64,000 nucleotides of DNA, from NCBI GenBank assembly GCA_021792365.1, contig JAJYUT010000004.1:434001-498000 (forward strand). The letters are read 5' to 3'. This DNA is from Pseudomonadota bacterium (GTDB lineage: Bacteria; Pseudomonadota; Alphaproteobacteria; Dongiales; Dongiaceae). Shown here piece by piece: positions 53,982 through 63,134 of this stretch (positions within the stretch are counted from its first letter, which is position 1; the number at the start of each line of letters is the position of its first letter). The notes under the pieces are model-generated. The model saw nothing but the letters and a program-made list of their open reading frames with translations. It searched no databases and was not told where the DNA came from. Position numbers and translations under genes: made by a program.

Positions 53982-54824
53982 ATGAACCAAGCCAGCCCAC
54001 TGACCGAGGAACACAAGCGCCGGTTCGAGGCGGACGGGTTCCTGATCCTCGAGAAGTTTATCGACTCCGAGACCGTGGAACGGCTGCGCGCGCGCTTCGA
54101 GCCGCTGTTCAAGGGCGAGTTCGAGACCGGCCTCTACCCCGACGAATGGAACTGGCAAGAGGGGCGGGACAGGCCCGACCGCACCCGCCAGATCTGCAAC
54201 GCCTGGAAGTCCGACCGCGCCGTCGCGAGCGTGGTCCTGAGCGCGAAAGTCGGGCGCTGCGTGGCGGAGCTGAGCGGCTGGGATGGAGCGCGTATCTGCC
54301 AGGACAACGTGATCTGGAAGCCGGCGGGGGCGAAGGCGCTCGGTTATCACCAGGATGATTCCTACGCCAAGTGGTTCACGCCCCCGCACATGGCGACCTG
54401 CTGGATCGCACTGGACGACACCAGCGCGGCGGGCGGCACCATCGAATATGCGCGCGGGTCGCACAAATGGGGCATCTCCCCGCCGATCGAGAAGTTCCAC
54501 GCGCCGGAGGACTACCAGAAGGAGTTCCGCGCCGCAGCGGAGCGCGCCGGCGTGACGGCCGATATCGTGCCGATCGAGGTGCCGGCCGGCGGCTGCGCCT
54601 TCCATCACGGCGCCACCTGGCACGGGTCGGACATGAACCGCGCCAGCCGGCCGCGCCGTTCGGTGGTGGCGCACTGCATCGCCTCGGATGCGCAGTTCCA
54701 TCCGACCAACGTCAGCTACATCTATAACCGCTACAAGCGCCACGGCGACCTCTCGATGGATGAGAGCTTCTTCCCCATCCTGTGGCGCAGGGACGGCTAC
54801 CGGACGGCGTGGCTGGATCGCTAG
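53982..54824 (+). CDS. Phytanoyl-CoA dioxygenase family protein (PhyH, Fe(II)/2-oxoglutarate dependent)
   Basis: A 280-residue oxygenase. Non-haem iron ligands are expected in GYHQDDSYAKWF (His and Asp) and AFHHGATWHGSDMNRASRPRRSVVAHCIA (distal His, with an Arg for 2-oxoglutarate). Other hallmarks are FLILEKFIDSETVERLRARF and ATCWIALDDTSAAGGTIEYARGSHKWG. The family hydroxylates many small molecules, including ectoine, amino acids and acyl chains, so the substrate is open. The open frame reaches back to 53931, but ATG 53982 fits the family N-terminus. The PaaK-like ligase gene follows after 115 nt on the same strand, which may give a hydroxy acid that is then activated. Confidence 0.88.
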   Translation: MNQASPLTEEHKRRFEADGFLILEKFIDSETVERLRARFEPLFKGEFETGLYPDEWNWQEGRDRPDRTRQICNAWKSDRAVASVVLSAKVGRCVAELSGWDGARICQDNVIWKPAGAKALGYHQDDSYAKWFTPPHMATCWIALDDTSAAGGTIEYARGSHKWGISPPIEKFHAPEDYQKEFRAAAERAGVTADIVPIEVPAGGCAFHHGATWHGSDMNRASRPRRSVVAHCIASDAQFHPTNVSYIYNRYKRHGDLSMDESFFPILWRRDGYRTAWLDR

Positions 54825-54939
54825 ATCCGCATGACATATCGGGAATCGGCCACGAATCAGTGGATGCAATGCCGTTGCCGTTGCAACCTTCCGGTCCCAT
54901 CTGTCGTAATTGAGTAGGTTCCATTGTCAGGTCAGGATC

Positions 54940-56436
54940 ATGGCGCGTGACCCGCGTTCCGCATTCGACCGTTTCCTGAATACCGGCCTGGACGATCTGC
55001 TGGCGCCCGGCGAGACCGGCGACGGCCTGGCCGAGGTGCTGGCTCTGCTGCGCCGAGCCGCCGATCGTGTGCCGGCCTATGGCGAGATGCTGAAGGGGGC
55101 CGGCATCAATCCGGCCGACATCCACGACGCGGCCGACTTCGCCAGGCTGCCGCTCCTCAACAAGGAAAACTATGTCCGCCGGTTCCCCCTGGAAGCATCG
55201 GTGGAAGGCGGCGATCTCGCGGCGTGCGATTTCTTTGCCGTGTCTTCGGGCTCGACGGGAGAGCCGACGCTGTGGCCGCGCGGGCTTCATCACGAGCTTC
55301 CGGTCGCGGTGCGGTTCGAGCAGGTGCTGCGTGACAATTTCCGCGCCCATGAGCGGCGCACGCTGGCGGTGGTGTGCTTCGCGCTTGGCTCCTGGGTCGG
55401 TGGCATGTACACCACCTCGTGCCTGCGCTGGATCGCGGCGAAGAACTACCCGCTGCTGATCGTGACGCCCGGCAACAAGATCGACGAGATCCTGCGCGTG
55501 GTGAAGCGCCTCGCGCCGGATTTCGAGCAGACGGTCCTGTTCGGCTATCCGCCGTTTCTCAAGGAAGTCGTCGATGCGGGCCGCAGCGAGAAGATCGCGT
55601 GGGGCAAGTTCAATGTGCGCCTGGTCACCGCGGGCGAAGTCTTCAGCGAGACCTGGCGCGACTTGGTGCTCGAGCGGCTGGAGCAGGATGAGGGGCTCAA
55701 CAGCATCGCGTCGGTCTATGGCACGGCCGATGCCGGCGTCCTCGGCAACGAGACGCCGTTCTCGGTGGCGATCCGCCGTTTCCTCAGCGAGAGGCCGGAG
55801 GCAGCCAAGGCCATGTTCGGCGAGGAGCGGCTGCCGACGCTCTGCCAATACGATCCCACATCGCGCTATTTCGAGGTGGTCGAGGGCGGGACGCTCGCCT
55901 TCAGCGGCGACAATGGCGCGCCGCTGATCCGCTATCACATTGCCGACCAGGGAGGCATCTACAGCTTCGAAGCGATGCGCGCCAGGCTCGCGGAGTTCCA
56001 GTTCGATCCGGAGACCGCCTTGATGCAGGCCGGGCTCGGCCGCGCGCGCCGGCTGCCTTTCGTCTACGTGTTCGGGCGGGCCAATTTCACCGTGTCGTTC
56101 TTCGGAGCGAACATCTTCCCGGAGACCATCAGTCTCGCGCTCGAGAAGCCGAGCCTCAGCCGCTGGACGACCGGCAAGTTCGTGATGGAGGTGAAGGAGG
56201 GCCTGGCCGAGCGGCCGCGCTTCACCGTCGCGATCGAGCTGGCCGACAAGGAAGCCGCCGATCCCACCCGCATCGAGCTGGCCGAGCGCGAGATTCTTGA
56301 CACGCTGCTCGCGCATAACAGCGAATACGCGAACTACGTGTCGAAAGAGGATCAGCAGCCGATAGTGTCGCTGTGGTCGAAGGGGCACCCGGACTATTTC
56401 CCCGTCGGCGTTAAGCATCGCTACAGCAGGCGCTGA
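54940..56436 (+). CDS. PaaK-like adenylate-forming ligase (phenylacetate-CoA ligase family)
   Basis: A 498-residue AMP-forming ligase. The N-terminal half has RVPAYGEMLKGAGINPADIHDAADFARLPLLNKENY, typical of PaaK. The phosphate-binding loop is VSSGSTGEPTLWPRG, then ITAGEVFSETW-like VTAGEVFSETW and SVYGTADAGVLGNET, with the R-x-x-D-like YHIADQGGIYSF. The C-terminal part (FVYVFGRANFTVSFFGANIFPETI) differs from standard PaaK, which suggests another acid substrate or partner. The frame is open to 54910, but ATG 54940 follows an AGG-rich site. There is no acyl carrier or thioesterase nearby. CoA versus other acceptors cannot be decided. Confidence 0.82.
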   Translation: MARDPRSAFDRFLNTGLDDLLAPGETGDGLAEVLALLRRAADRVPAYGEMLKGAGINPADIHDAADFARLPLLNKENYVRRFPLEASVEGGDLAACDFFAVSSGSTGEPTLWPRGLHHELPVAVRFEQVLRDNFRAHERRTLAVVCFALGSWVGGMYTTSCLRWIAAKNYPLLIVTPGNKIDEILRVVKRLAPDFEQTVLFGYPPFLKEVVDAGRSEKIAWGKFNVRLVTAGEVFSETWRDLVLERLEQDEGLNSIASVYGTADAGVLGNETPFSVAIRRFLSERPEAAKAMFGEERLPTLCQYDPTSRYFEVVEGGTLAFSGDNGAPLIRYHIADQGGIYSFEAMRARLAEFQFDPETALMQAGLGRARRLPFVYVFGRANFTVSFFGANIFPETISLALEKPSLSRWTTGKFVMEVKEGLAERPRFTVAIELADKEAADPTRIELAEREILDTLLAHNSEYANYVSKEDQQPIVSLWSKGHPDYFPVGVKHRYSRR

Positions 56437-56581
56437 CGTAGCTGGGCGCTGAAACATACTCTGTGTCACCCGGGCCTTGAGCCGAGGCCTATGCGGTCTC
56501 GATACATGCGCCAGTGCGGCCACGGGTCCAGCTCGTGCCGCGCTTGGCCGGGATGGCAGCGCGAGAGGTTGCGTGAGGCGC

Positions 56582-58378
56582 TTACCCTCGCTCGTACAGC
56601 TTCGAAAGAACGTCGCCCCAGCGTTCGCGGATCTTGTGGCGCCTGATCTTCAATGACGGCGTCAGCATCGCATTGTCGATGGTGAAGCCCTCCGGCAGGA
56701 CCGCGAAGCGGCGGATGCGCTCGAGGGGCGCGAGCGTGCCGTTCACGCGCTCCACCGCCGCGCCCACCGCGCGATTGAAGGCGGGGTTCTCAGCCAATGC
56801 CGCGAGATCGCTCGACACGTCGTTGCGCCTGGTCCAATCCTTCGCGAAATCGGCGTCCGGAACGATCAGTGCCACCAGATGCGGGTGGCGGTCGCCATGC
56901 ACCATGGCCTGGGCGACCTCCGGCTGCAGGACCAGGAAACCCTCCACCCGCGCCGGCGAGACATTGTCTCCGCCCGAGAGGACGATAATGTCCTTCTTGC
57001 GGTCGGTGATCCTGAGATAGCCCTCGGCATCGAACTCGCCGATATCCCCGGTATAGAGCCAGCCGTCGCCGATGGCGCGCGCCGTCGCCTCGGGATCGCG
57101 CCAATAACCCTTCATGATGGCCTCGCCCTTCACCAGGATCTCGCCGTCATCGGCGATCCGCGCCTCCAGCCCGTCGAAGATGGGGCCGACGGTGTCGATC
57201 TTGATCTTCTTCGGACGGTTGGCGCTGATGACCGGAGAGGCCTCGGTCTGGCCGTAGCCCTGCAGCAGCGGAACGCCGAGCGCCAGGAAGAACACGCCGA
57301 TCTCGTAGTTGAGGGCGGCACCGCCGGAAACGAACGCCTTCAGGCGTCCGCCGAAGCGCTTGCGCACCTTGCGCCGCACCAGCAACTCGCAGGCCAGGTT
57401 CTGGACGCGCTCCTTGAAAGTCAGGCTGCCCGGCTGCTCGTAGTTCTTGCGCCCCAGGCGGTAGGCAAGATCGAACATCCTGCGCTGGAACGGCGTCGCC
57501 TTGGCGAGGCCGCGCTGGATGCGCTGGTGCATCGCTTCATAGAGCCGCGGCACGGCCGTCATGATGGTCGGCTTGGCTTCCGCCATGTTCTCGGTGAGCT
57601 TGTCGATGCTCTCGGCGTAGTAGATCTGAGCGCCGATGGAGATCGGCAGGAACTGGCCGGCCGTATGCTCATAGGAGTGCGACAGAGGCAGGAAGGACAG
57701 GAATACGTCGTTGCCCATGCCGACTTCCTGCAGCAGGCGGTAGGCGCCCTTGATGTTGCACAGGATCGAGCCGTGGGTCAGCATCACGCCCTTCGGCACG
57801 CCGCCGGTGCCGGAGGTGTAGATGATGCAGCAGGTTTCGTCGCGCGCCAGGGCGCCGATGCGCTCCTCGATCTCGGAATCGAGCTTGGCGTCGCCGAGGC
57901 TCATGGCCTCGCCCCAGCTCAGGAACCGGAGGGGAAGCTGCTGCGTCTGGTTCAGACTCTCCATCGCGATGAGGAAGTTCAGCTCCGGCGCCAGCATGGC
58001 GGCAGGCAAGGTGCGCTTCGCGATGGACGTGTTCGATATGATGACACCGCGCGCGCCGCTATGGGTCAGGACGTGCCGGTTGTCATCCACGGTGTTGGTT
58101 GCGAAGGCCGGCACCGTGATCGCCCCGACCGACATGATGGCAAGGTCTGAGATCAGCCATTCGGGCCGGTTCTCCGCGATCAGCGCCACGCGGTCGCCCG
58201 GCTTGACGCCCAGTGCGATCAGGCCGCGCGCCAGGGCCCGCACGTCCGCAGCGACGCGCGACCAGCGCATCGGATGGAACGCACCATCCTCCTTGCGCCA
58301 GAGGAACGACTTGTCGGCGAGCTTCTGCGCCTGGTCGAAGAACAGCCGCGGCAGGCTGGAGATTGCATCGTAGTTCAT
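56582..58378 (-). CDS. Long-chain acyl-CoA synthetase (AMP-binding, FadD/FAA1 type)
   Basis: Activates long-chain fatty acids to acyl-CoA. The 598-residue protein has the AMP motif CIIYTSGTGGVPKGVMLTHG, the conserved LSFLPLSHSYEHTAGQFLPI and VSGGAALNYEIGVFFLALGVPLLQGYGQTEASPVIS. It also has GWLYTGDIGEFDAEGYLRITDRKKDIIVLSGGDNVSPARVE, which is the fatty-acid signature region with the catalytic Lys near the end. This matches the FAA1-like long-chain group. The start is ATG 58378, with GAGGAG 5 nt upstream; the ATG overlaps the TGA of the upstream acetyltransferase gene. The frame open to 58423 is not used. Confidence 0.92.
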   Translation of the reverse strand: MNYDAISSLPRLFFDQAQKLADKSFLWRKEDGAFHPMRWSRVAADVRALARGLIALGVKPGDRVALIAENRPEWLISDLAIMSVGAITVPAFATNTVDDNRHVLTHSGARGVIISNTSIAKRTLPAAMLAPELNFLIAMESLNQTQQLPLRFLSWGEAMSLGDAKLDSEIEERIGALARDETCCIIYTSGTGGVPKGVMLTHGSILCNIKGAYRLLQEVGMGNDVFLSFLPLSHSYEHTAGQFLPISIGAQIYYAESIDKLTENMAEAKPTIMTAVPRLYEAMHQRIQRGLAKATPFQRRMFDLAYRLGRKNYEQPGSLTFKERVQNLACELLVRRKVRKRFGGRLKAFVSGGAALNYEIGVFFLALGVPLLQGYGQTEASPVISANRPKKIKIDTVGPIFDGLEARIADDGEILVKGEAIMKGYWRDPEATARAIGDGWLYTGDIGEFDAEGYLRITDRKKDIIVLSGGDNVSPARVEGFLVLQPEVAQAMVHGDRHPHLVALIVPDADFAKDWTRRNDVSSDLAALAENPAFNRAVGAAVERVNGTLAPLERIRRFAVLPEGFTIDNAMLTPSLKIRRHKIRERWGDVLSKLYERG

Positions 58379-58908
58379 GGATGCTCCTCGACCGGAACGG
58401 CGCCGAACGCGGCGGGGTAGCAAACGGTTCCCTTGGCGCGCAGAGCCCCGGGTTTCAGTTCCAGGGCCATGAAGGCGTTGCCGGGATAGGGCGAGCGCAG
58501 GCCCCGCGCGACGGCGGCGGAGAAGCCGAAGCGCTGATAGAACTTTGGGTCGCCGACCACGATGATGGCGGCCAGGCCGCGGGCCGTACAGGCCTTGATC
58601 CCCGCTTTGGCTAGGGCCGTGCCAATGCCCATTCCCTGACGCTCGGGCCGGACGGCGAGGGGCGCGAGCGCGGCGGCTTCGGTCACCCGGCCCATGCTGC
58701 CCGCGATGGGGAGGCGGCTGAACAGGATCTGCCCGACCAGCTCCCCGCCTTCCGCGACGGCGACCAGCGAGACGAGGGCATCGCCATCCGCCCGCAAGCG
58801 ATCGACCAGGTCGGCCTCTGCCCGTTGGCCAAAGGCATGCGCCACGATATCCCGGATATGCGGGACATCGCCCGGCTGCTCGACACGGACCACGACCGGC
58901 GCGCTCAT
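58375..58908 (-). CDS. GNAT-family N-acetyltransferase
   Basis: A 177-residue acetyltransferase. It begins VVVRVEQPGDVPHIRDIVAHAFGQ and has the acetyl-CoA loop ALAPLAVRPERQGMGIGTALAKAGI. Then IIVVGDPKFYQRFGFSAAVARGLRSPYPGNAFMALEL follows, which is typical of the YhbS-type group of GNAT proteins. The start is ATG 58908. It overlaps the acyl-CoA synthetase gene by 4 nt (ATGA), so the two are translationally coupled. The true substrate is unknown; lysine acetylation of the synthetase would be a testable idea, since AMP-forming ligases are known acetylation targets. Confidence 0.88.
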   Translation of the reverse strand: MSAPVVVRVEQPGDVPHIRDIVAHAFGQRAEADLVDRLRADGDALVSLVAVAEGGELVGQILFSRLPIAGSMGRVTEAAALAPLAVRPERQGMGIGTALAKAGIKACTARGLAAIIVVGDPKFYQRFGFSAAVARGLRSPYPGNAFMALELKPGALRAKGTVCYPAAFGAVPVEEHP

Positions 58909-59073
58909 GTCGCGGGCTCTGCGCGGAACTGGCGATGAAAATGGCGGGATGAAGTCATTGCGGTACTGTTTTGTGACAGTTGGCTCACTTGGCGCGGCGG
59001 CGGGTGTTCCCATATAAATCAGGTCAAGCCAAATGCCAAAGCCCCTGCTCAGGACATCATCAGGATCCCAGCC

Positions 59074-60864
59074 ATGACCCCCGACCAAGGCGCCACCGCG
59101 CAAGCCCTCCCGACCTGGAACCTCGGCGATCTCTATGCCGGCCCGGAAGCACCGGAAGTGGAGCGCGACCTGAAGGAGGCCGGCACCAAGGCGGCCGCGT
59201 TCCGGCGGCAATACGAAGGCAACCTGGCAGGCCTCGGCGGCGCGGATTTCCTGGCGGCGATCCTGGCCTATGAAGGTATCCAGGAGACGCTCGGCCGGGT
59301 GATGAGCTACGCTCAGTTGCTTTATGCGGGCGACATGTCCAATCCCGAATACGGGCGGTTCCAGCAGAACATCAACGAGCGCGCCACGCAGATCTCGCTC
59401 GAGATCTTGTTCTTCACGCTGGAAATCAACAAGCTCTCCGATCCGGACATGGGTGCGAAGCTGGAACATGAGCCGCTGCGGCGCTACCAGCCCTGGCTGG
59501 ACAATGTGCGCGCGTTCCGCCCGCACCAGCTTCCCGACGACCTGGAGAAGATGCTGCACGAGCGGGACGTGGTCGGGCGGCAGGCCTGGATGCGCCTGTT
59601 CGACGAGACCATGGCGGACTTGCGCTTCGAGGTCGAGGGCAAGAAGCTGACCAGCAACGAGGCGCTCAATCTGCTCTACGAGCGGGACGGGGCCAAGCGC
59701 AAGGCCGCAGCCGATGCGGTCGCCAAGGGCCTGACGGAGAACAAGCGCATTTTCGCGCTGGTGACCAACACCCTCGCCAAGGAGAAGGAGATCGACGACA
59801 AGTGGCGCAAGTTCGCCCGCCCGGTCTCCTCGCGCAACCTCGCCAACCAGGTCGAGGACGAGGTGGTGGACGCGCTGGTCGCGGCGGTGAAAACGGCGTA
59901 TCCCAAGCTCTCGCACCGCTATTACAAGCTCAAGGCCAGGTGGCTGGGCCTGCCGAAGCTCAACTACTGGGACCGCAACGCGCCGCTGCCGGATGACGAC
60001 GACCAGCCGATCGCGTGGAATGAGGCGCGGTCGCTGGTGCTGAACGCTTATGATGCCTTCTCGCCCAAGCTGGCGGAGGTCGGCCGGGCCTTCTTCGACA
60101 AGGGCTGGATCGACGTGCCGCCGCGGCCGGGCAAGGCGCCCGGCGCTTTCGCGCATCCGACGGTGCCCAGCGCGCATCCCTATCTGCTGCTGAACTATCA
60201 CGGCCGCACGCGCGACGTGATGACCCTGGCGCATGAGCTTGGGCATGGCGTGCACCAGGTGCTGGCCGCGCCGCAAGGGGCGCTGCTGTGCGACACGCCC
60301 CTGACGCTGGCGGAGACGGCTTCGGTGTTCGGCGAAATGCTGACCTTCCAGGCGCTGCTGAAGCGTGAGACCGATCCCGAGGAGCGCAAGGTCCTGCTCT
60401 CCGGCAAGGTCGAGGACATGCTGAACACCGTGGTGCGCCAGGTCGCGATGCACGAGTTCGAGCGGCGGCTGCATGACGCGCGGCGTGACGGCGAGCTGAC
60501 GCCGGAGCAGGTCTCGGAGATCTGGCTCGCCACGCAGCGCGAGGCGCTGGGTGACGGCGTCGACCTGCCGGACGGCACCGGATATGCCATCTATTGGGCC
60601 TACATCCCGCATTTCATCCACGTGCCGTTCTATGTCTATGCCTATGCGTTCGGCGACTGCCTGGTGAACTCGCTGTATGCGGCCTATCAGCAGGCCGAGA
60701 CGGGGTTCGCGGAGAAGTACCTCGACATGCTGAAGGCGGGCGGCACCAAGCGGCACAAGGAACTGCTGGCGCCATTCGGACTCAATGCGGCCGATCCGGC
60801 ATTCTGGTCCAAGGGCCTCGGCGTGATCTCCGGCTTCATCGACGAGCTGGAGACGATGGAGTGA
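59074..60864 (+). CDS. pepF: Oligoendopeptidase F-like M3 metallopeptidase
   Basis: A 596-residue cytoplasmic zinc peptidase. It has the N-terminal WNLGDLYAGPEAPEVERDL and long helical part of the M3B group. The zinc site is LAHELGHGVHQ (His387, Glu388, His391), and the downstream TPLTLAETASVFGEM supplies the third ligand. The C-terminal part has YAFGDCLVNSLYAAYQ. No signal peptide is seen. It cleaves short peptides, so it would fit after peptide uptake by an Opp-type importer. The start is ATG 59074 with AGGA about 8 nt upstream. It begins a three-gene plus-strand run with UbiB-like and GST genes. Confidence 0.93.
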   Translation: MTPDQGATAQALPTWNLGDLYAGPEAPEVERDLKEAGTKAAAFRRQYEGNLAGLGGADFLAAILAYEGIQETLGRVMSYAQLLYAGDMSNPEYGRFQQNINERATQISLEILFFTLEINKLSDPDMGAKLEHEPLRRYQPWLDNVRAFRPHQLPDDLEKMLHERDVVGRQAWMRLFDETMADLRFEVEGKKLTSNEALNLLYERDGAKRKAAADAVAKGLTENKRIFALVTNTLAKEKEIDDKWRKFARPVSSRNLANQVEDEVVDALVAAVKTAYPKLSHRYYKLKARWLGLPKLNYWDRNAPLPDDDDQPIAWNEARSLVLNAYDAFSPKLAEVGRAFFDKGWIDVPPRPGKAPGAFAHPTVPSAHPYLLLNYHGRTRDVMTLAHELGHGVHQVLAAPQGALLCDTPLTLAETASVFGEMLTFQALLKRETDPEERKVLLSGKVEDMLNTVVRQVAMHEFERRLHDARRDGELTPEQVSEIWLATQREALGDGVDLPDGTGYAIYWAYIPHFIHVPFYVYAYAFGDCLVNSLYAAYQQAETGFAEKYLDMLKAGGTKRHKELLAPFGLNAADPAFWSKGLGVISGFIDELETME

Positions 60865-60880
60865 AGGCCAGGGCTTCGTC

Positions 60881-62230
60881 ATGACCGACGAGCGCAATTC
60901 CCTCGGCGGGCGCGTCATGCGCTATGCCCGCGTCGGCCGCGCGGTCGGCGGGCTGGCGGCGCGCGTGGCTGGCCAGCGCTATCTTGGATTCAAGGTCGAC
61001 CGCGCCGAGAATGCCGCGGATCTGAAGTCCGCGCTCGGCGGGCTCAAGGGGCCGCTGATGAAGGTGGCGCAGATCATGGCCACCATCCCCGATGCCCTGC
61101 CCAAGGAATATGTGGAGGAACTGCAACAGCTCCAGTCCAACGCGCCGGCGATGGGCTGGCCGTTCGTGAAGCGCCGCATGGCGGCGGAGCTCGGCCCGAG
61201 CTGGCAAAGCAAGTTCAAGAGCTTCGAGCATAAGGCAGCGGCGGCGGCCTCGCTCGGGCAGGTGCATCGCGCGACCTCCCATGACGGGCAGGCACTGGCG
61301 TGCAAGCTGCAATATCCCGACATGGCGTCAGCGGTCGAGGCCGATCTTGCGCAGCTCAGCATCATCTTCTCGATCTACGAGCGATACGACCGGGCGATCC
61401 ACACCAAGGAAATCCATGGGGAGATTGGCGACCGCCTTCGCGAGGAGCTGGATTACGAGCTGGAAGGGCGGAACATGGCGCTCTACCGCCGTATGCTGGC
61501 AGGCGAGAAGCATGTGCATCTGCCGGAGCCTGTGCTGGAACTTTCGACCAAGCGCCTGCTGACCATGAGCTGGATCGAGGGCAAGCCGCTCATGCAGGTG
61601 CTGGCAAGCAAGCCCTCGCTCGAGCTCAGGAACCAAATCGCCTACAACATGTTCCGCGCCTGGTACGTGCCGTTCTACGAATACGGCGTCATCCACGGCG
61701 ACCCGCACCTGGGCAATTACACGGTGCGGCCGAACGGCGATGTGAACCTGCTGGATTTCGGCTGCATCCGGATTTTCGAGCCGAAGTTCGTGCAGGGCGT
61801 GATCGATCTCTACTATGCACTGCTCAACGACGACCGCGACCTCGCGGTGTCTGCGTATGAGGGCTGGGGCTTCAAGGGCCTCTCGCGCGAGGTGATCGAC
61901 GTCCTCAACCGCTGGGCTCATTTCGTCTACGGCCCCCTGCTGGAGGACAAGGAGCGCAAGATCCAGGACGCCGAGACCGGCGTCTATGGCCGGGAGGTGG
62001 CGGAAGGCGTGCACGCGGAGCTGCGCCGCCTCGGCCCGGTCACGCCGCCGAAGGAGTTCGTCTTCATGGACCGCGCCGCCATTGGTCTCGGGTCGGTGTT
62101 CATGCACCTGAAGGCCGAGATCAACTGGTATCGCCTGTTCCACGACCTCATCACCGGCTTCGACGTCAAGGCGCTGGAGAAGCGCCAGAGGGCCGCGCTC
62201 AAGGACGCCGGCATCAGGAAGCAACGTTAG
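60881..62230 (+). CDS. ABC1/UbiB-family protein kinase-like protein
   Basis: A 449-residue atypical kinase-like protein of the ABC1/ADCK/UbiB family. The N-terminal extension has the KxGQ-like LKGPLMKVAQIMATIPDALPKEY. The Ala-rich loop AAAAASLGQVHRATSHDGQALACKLQYPDM carries the family lysine. The catalytic-type HGDPHLGNY and the metal-binding DFG-like LLDFGC follow. No membrane helix is evident at the C-terminus, unlike classical UbiB. The family supports ubiquinone synthesis, but the role of this subgroup is unclear. The start is ATG 60881, 16 nt after the peptidase gene, with AGGG 7 nt upstream. Confidence 0.9.
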   Translation: MTDERNSLGGRVMRYARVGRAVGGLAARVAGQRYLGFKVDRAENAADLKSALGGLKGPLMKVAQIMATIPDALPKEYVEELQQLQSNAPAMGWPFVKRRMAAELGPSWQSKFKSFEHKAAAAASLGQVHRATSHDGQALACKLQYPDMASAVEADLAQLSIIFSIYERYDRAIHTKEIHGEIGDRLREELDYELEGRNMALYRRMLAGEKHVHLPEPVLELSTKRLLTMSWIEGKPLMQVLASKPSLELRNQIAYNMFRAWYVPFYEYGVIHGDPHLGNYTVRPNGDVNLLDFGCIRIFEPKFVQGVIDLYYALLNDDRDLAVSAYEGWGFKGLSREVIDVLNRWAHFVYGPLLEDKERKIQDAETGVYGREVAEGVHAELRRLGPVTPPKEFVFMDRAAIGLGSVFMHLKAEINWYRLFHDLITGFDVKALEKRQRAALKDAGIRKQR

Positions 62231-62252
62231 ACATCATCTGGGAATCACGATC

Positions 62253-62897
62253 ATGGCACTGACATTCTATTTCGGCTCCGGCTCGCCCTTTGCCTGGAAG
62301 GTGTGGCTGGTCCTGGAGCACAAGGAAATTCCATATACGGCGAAGCGGCTGTCCTTCGACCAGGAGGAGCACAGATCGCCGGAATTCCTGAAGATCAATC
62401 CGCGCGGCAAGGTCCCCGCGATCGTGGATGACGGCTTCGCGCTGTACGAGTCGAATGCCATCTGCGAATATCTGGAGGAGAAGTATCCGCAGAATCCGCT
62501 GCTGCCGAAAGATGCGCAGGACCGCGCGTTGGTGCGGCGGCTGGTCGGTGAAGCGGATGACAGCCTCTACAAGGTGGGCAGCACGCTGATGGACAAGGTG
62601 CTGTACGTGCCGGCCGAGGAGCGCGACCAGCAGCAGATCGCGGAAGCAAAGGAAGCGGTGCTGGCCGAGCTCGCATACTGGAACGGCTACCTGAATGGCG
62701 ACTTCCTTGCCGGCCCGCTCACCCTGGCCGACTTCGCCGTCTATCCCTATCTGCGCATGCCGGTGCGGGTGGACGAACGCGTGCCCGGGCTGGGTGTCAA
62801 GACCGTGGACATGCCGGTTGCGGTCGCCGCCTGGATGGAGCGCATTGAGGCGCTGCCCTATTTCGGCAAGACCATTCCGCCGCACTGGAAGGAGTAG
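62253..62897 (+). CDS. Glutathione S-transferase family protein
   Basis: A 214-residue soluble protein. The N-terminal thioredoxin-like domain has FGSGSPFAWKVWLVLEHKEIPYTAKRLSFDQEEHRSPEFLKINPRGKVPAIVDDG, with the Ser-rich start and the cis-Pro in KVPAI. FALYESNAICEYLEEKYP gives the glutathione gamma-glutamyl-binding E-S motif. The C-terminal helical domain includes FLAGPLTLADFAVYPYLRM, the usual N-capping and substrate region. The start is ATG 62253, 22 nt after the UbiB-like gene. The substrate cannot be read; some GST-like proteins act as isomerases or reductases. Confidence 0.92.
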   Translation: MALTFYFGSGSPFAWKVWLVLEHKEIPYTAKRLSFDQEEHRSPEFLKINPRGKVPAIVDDGFALYESNAICEYLEEKYPQNPLLPKDAQDRALVRRLVGEADDSLYKVGSTLMDKVLYVPAEERDQQQIAEAKEAVLAELAYWNGYLNGDFLAGPLTLADFAVYPYLRMPVRVDERVPGLGVKTVDMPVAVAAWMERIEALPYFGKTIPPHWKE

Positions 62898-63134
62898 GAG
62901 CGAGGCGGGCAGGGAGCCGTTTCACACTAACCCGTTGTTTCGCCCGCCTTGTTCGCCTTGGCCAAACTGTGCAATATGCGCGCGCCTGCGGATGGGTGAG
63001 TAGATTCGACGCGGGCCGGTGGTCGAGAATCCGCCAATCGATGGGGAGAATCGCACATTCAGGCGGGATGAAGGCGCTAACCTGGAGGTCTGACTTCGGG
63101 GGAAACACCAGATGTGCGAACCGGGGGAGAGAGC

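Noticed and set aside
56437-56581. Terminator in the convergent gap between the PaaK-like ligase and the acyl-CoA synthetase
   Set aside because: A 5-bp GGCCT/AGGCC pairing is the best stem seen; it is not convincing.
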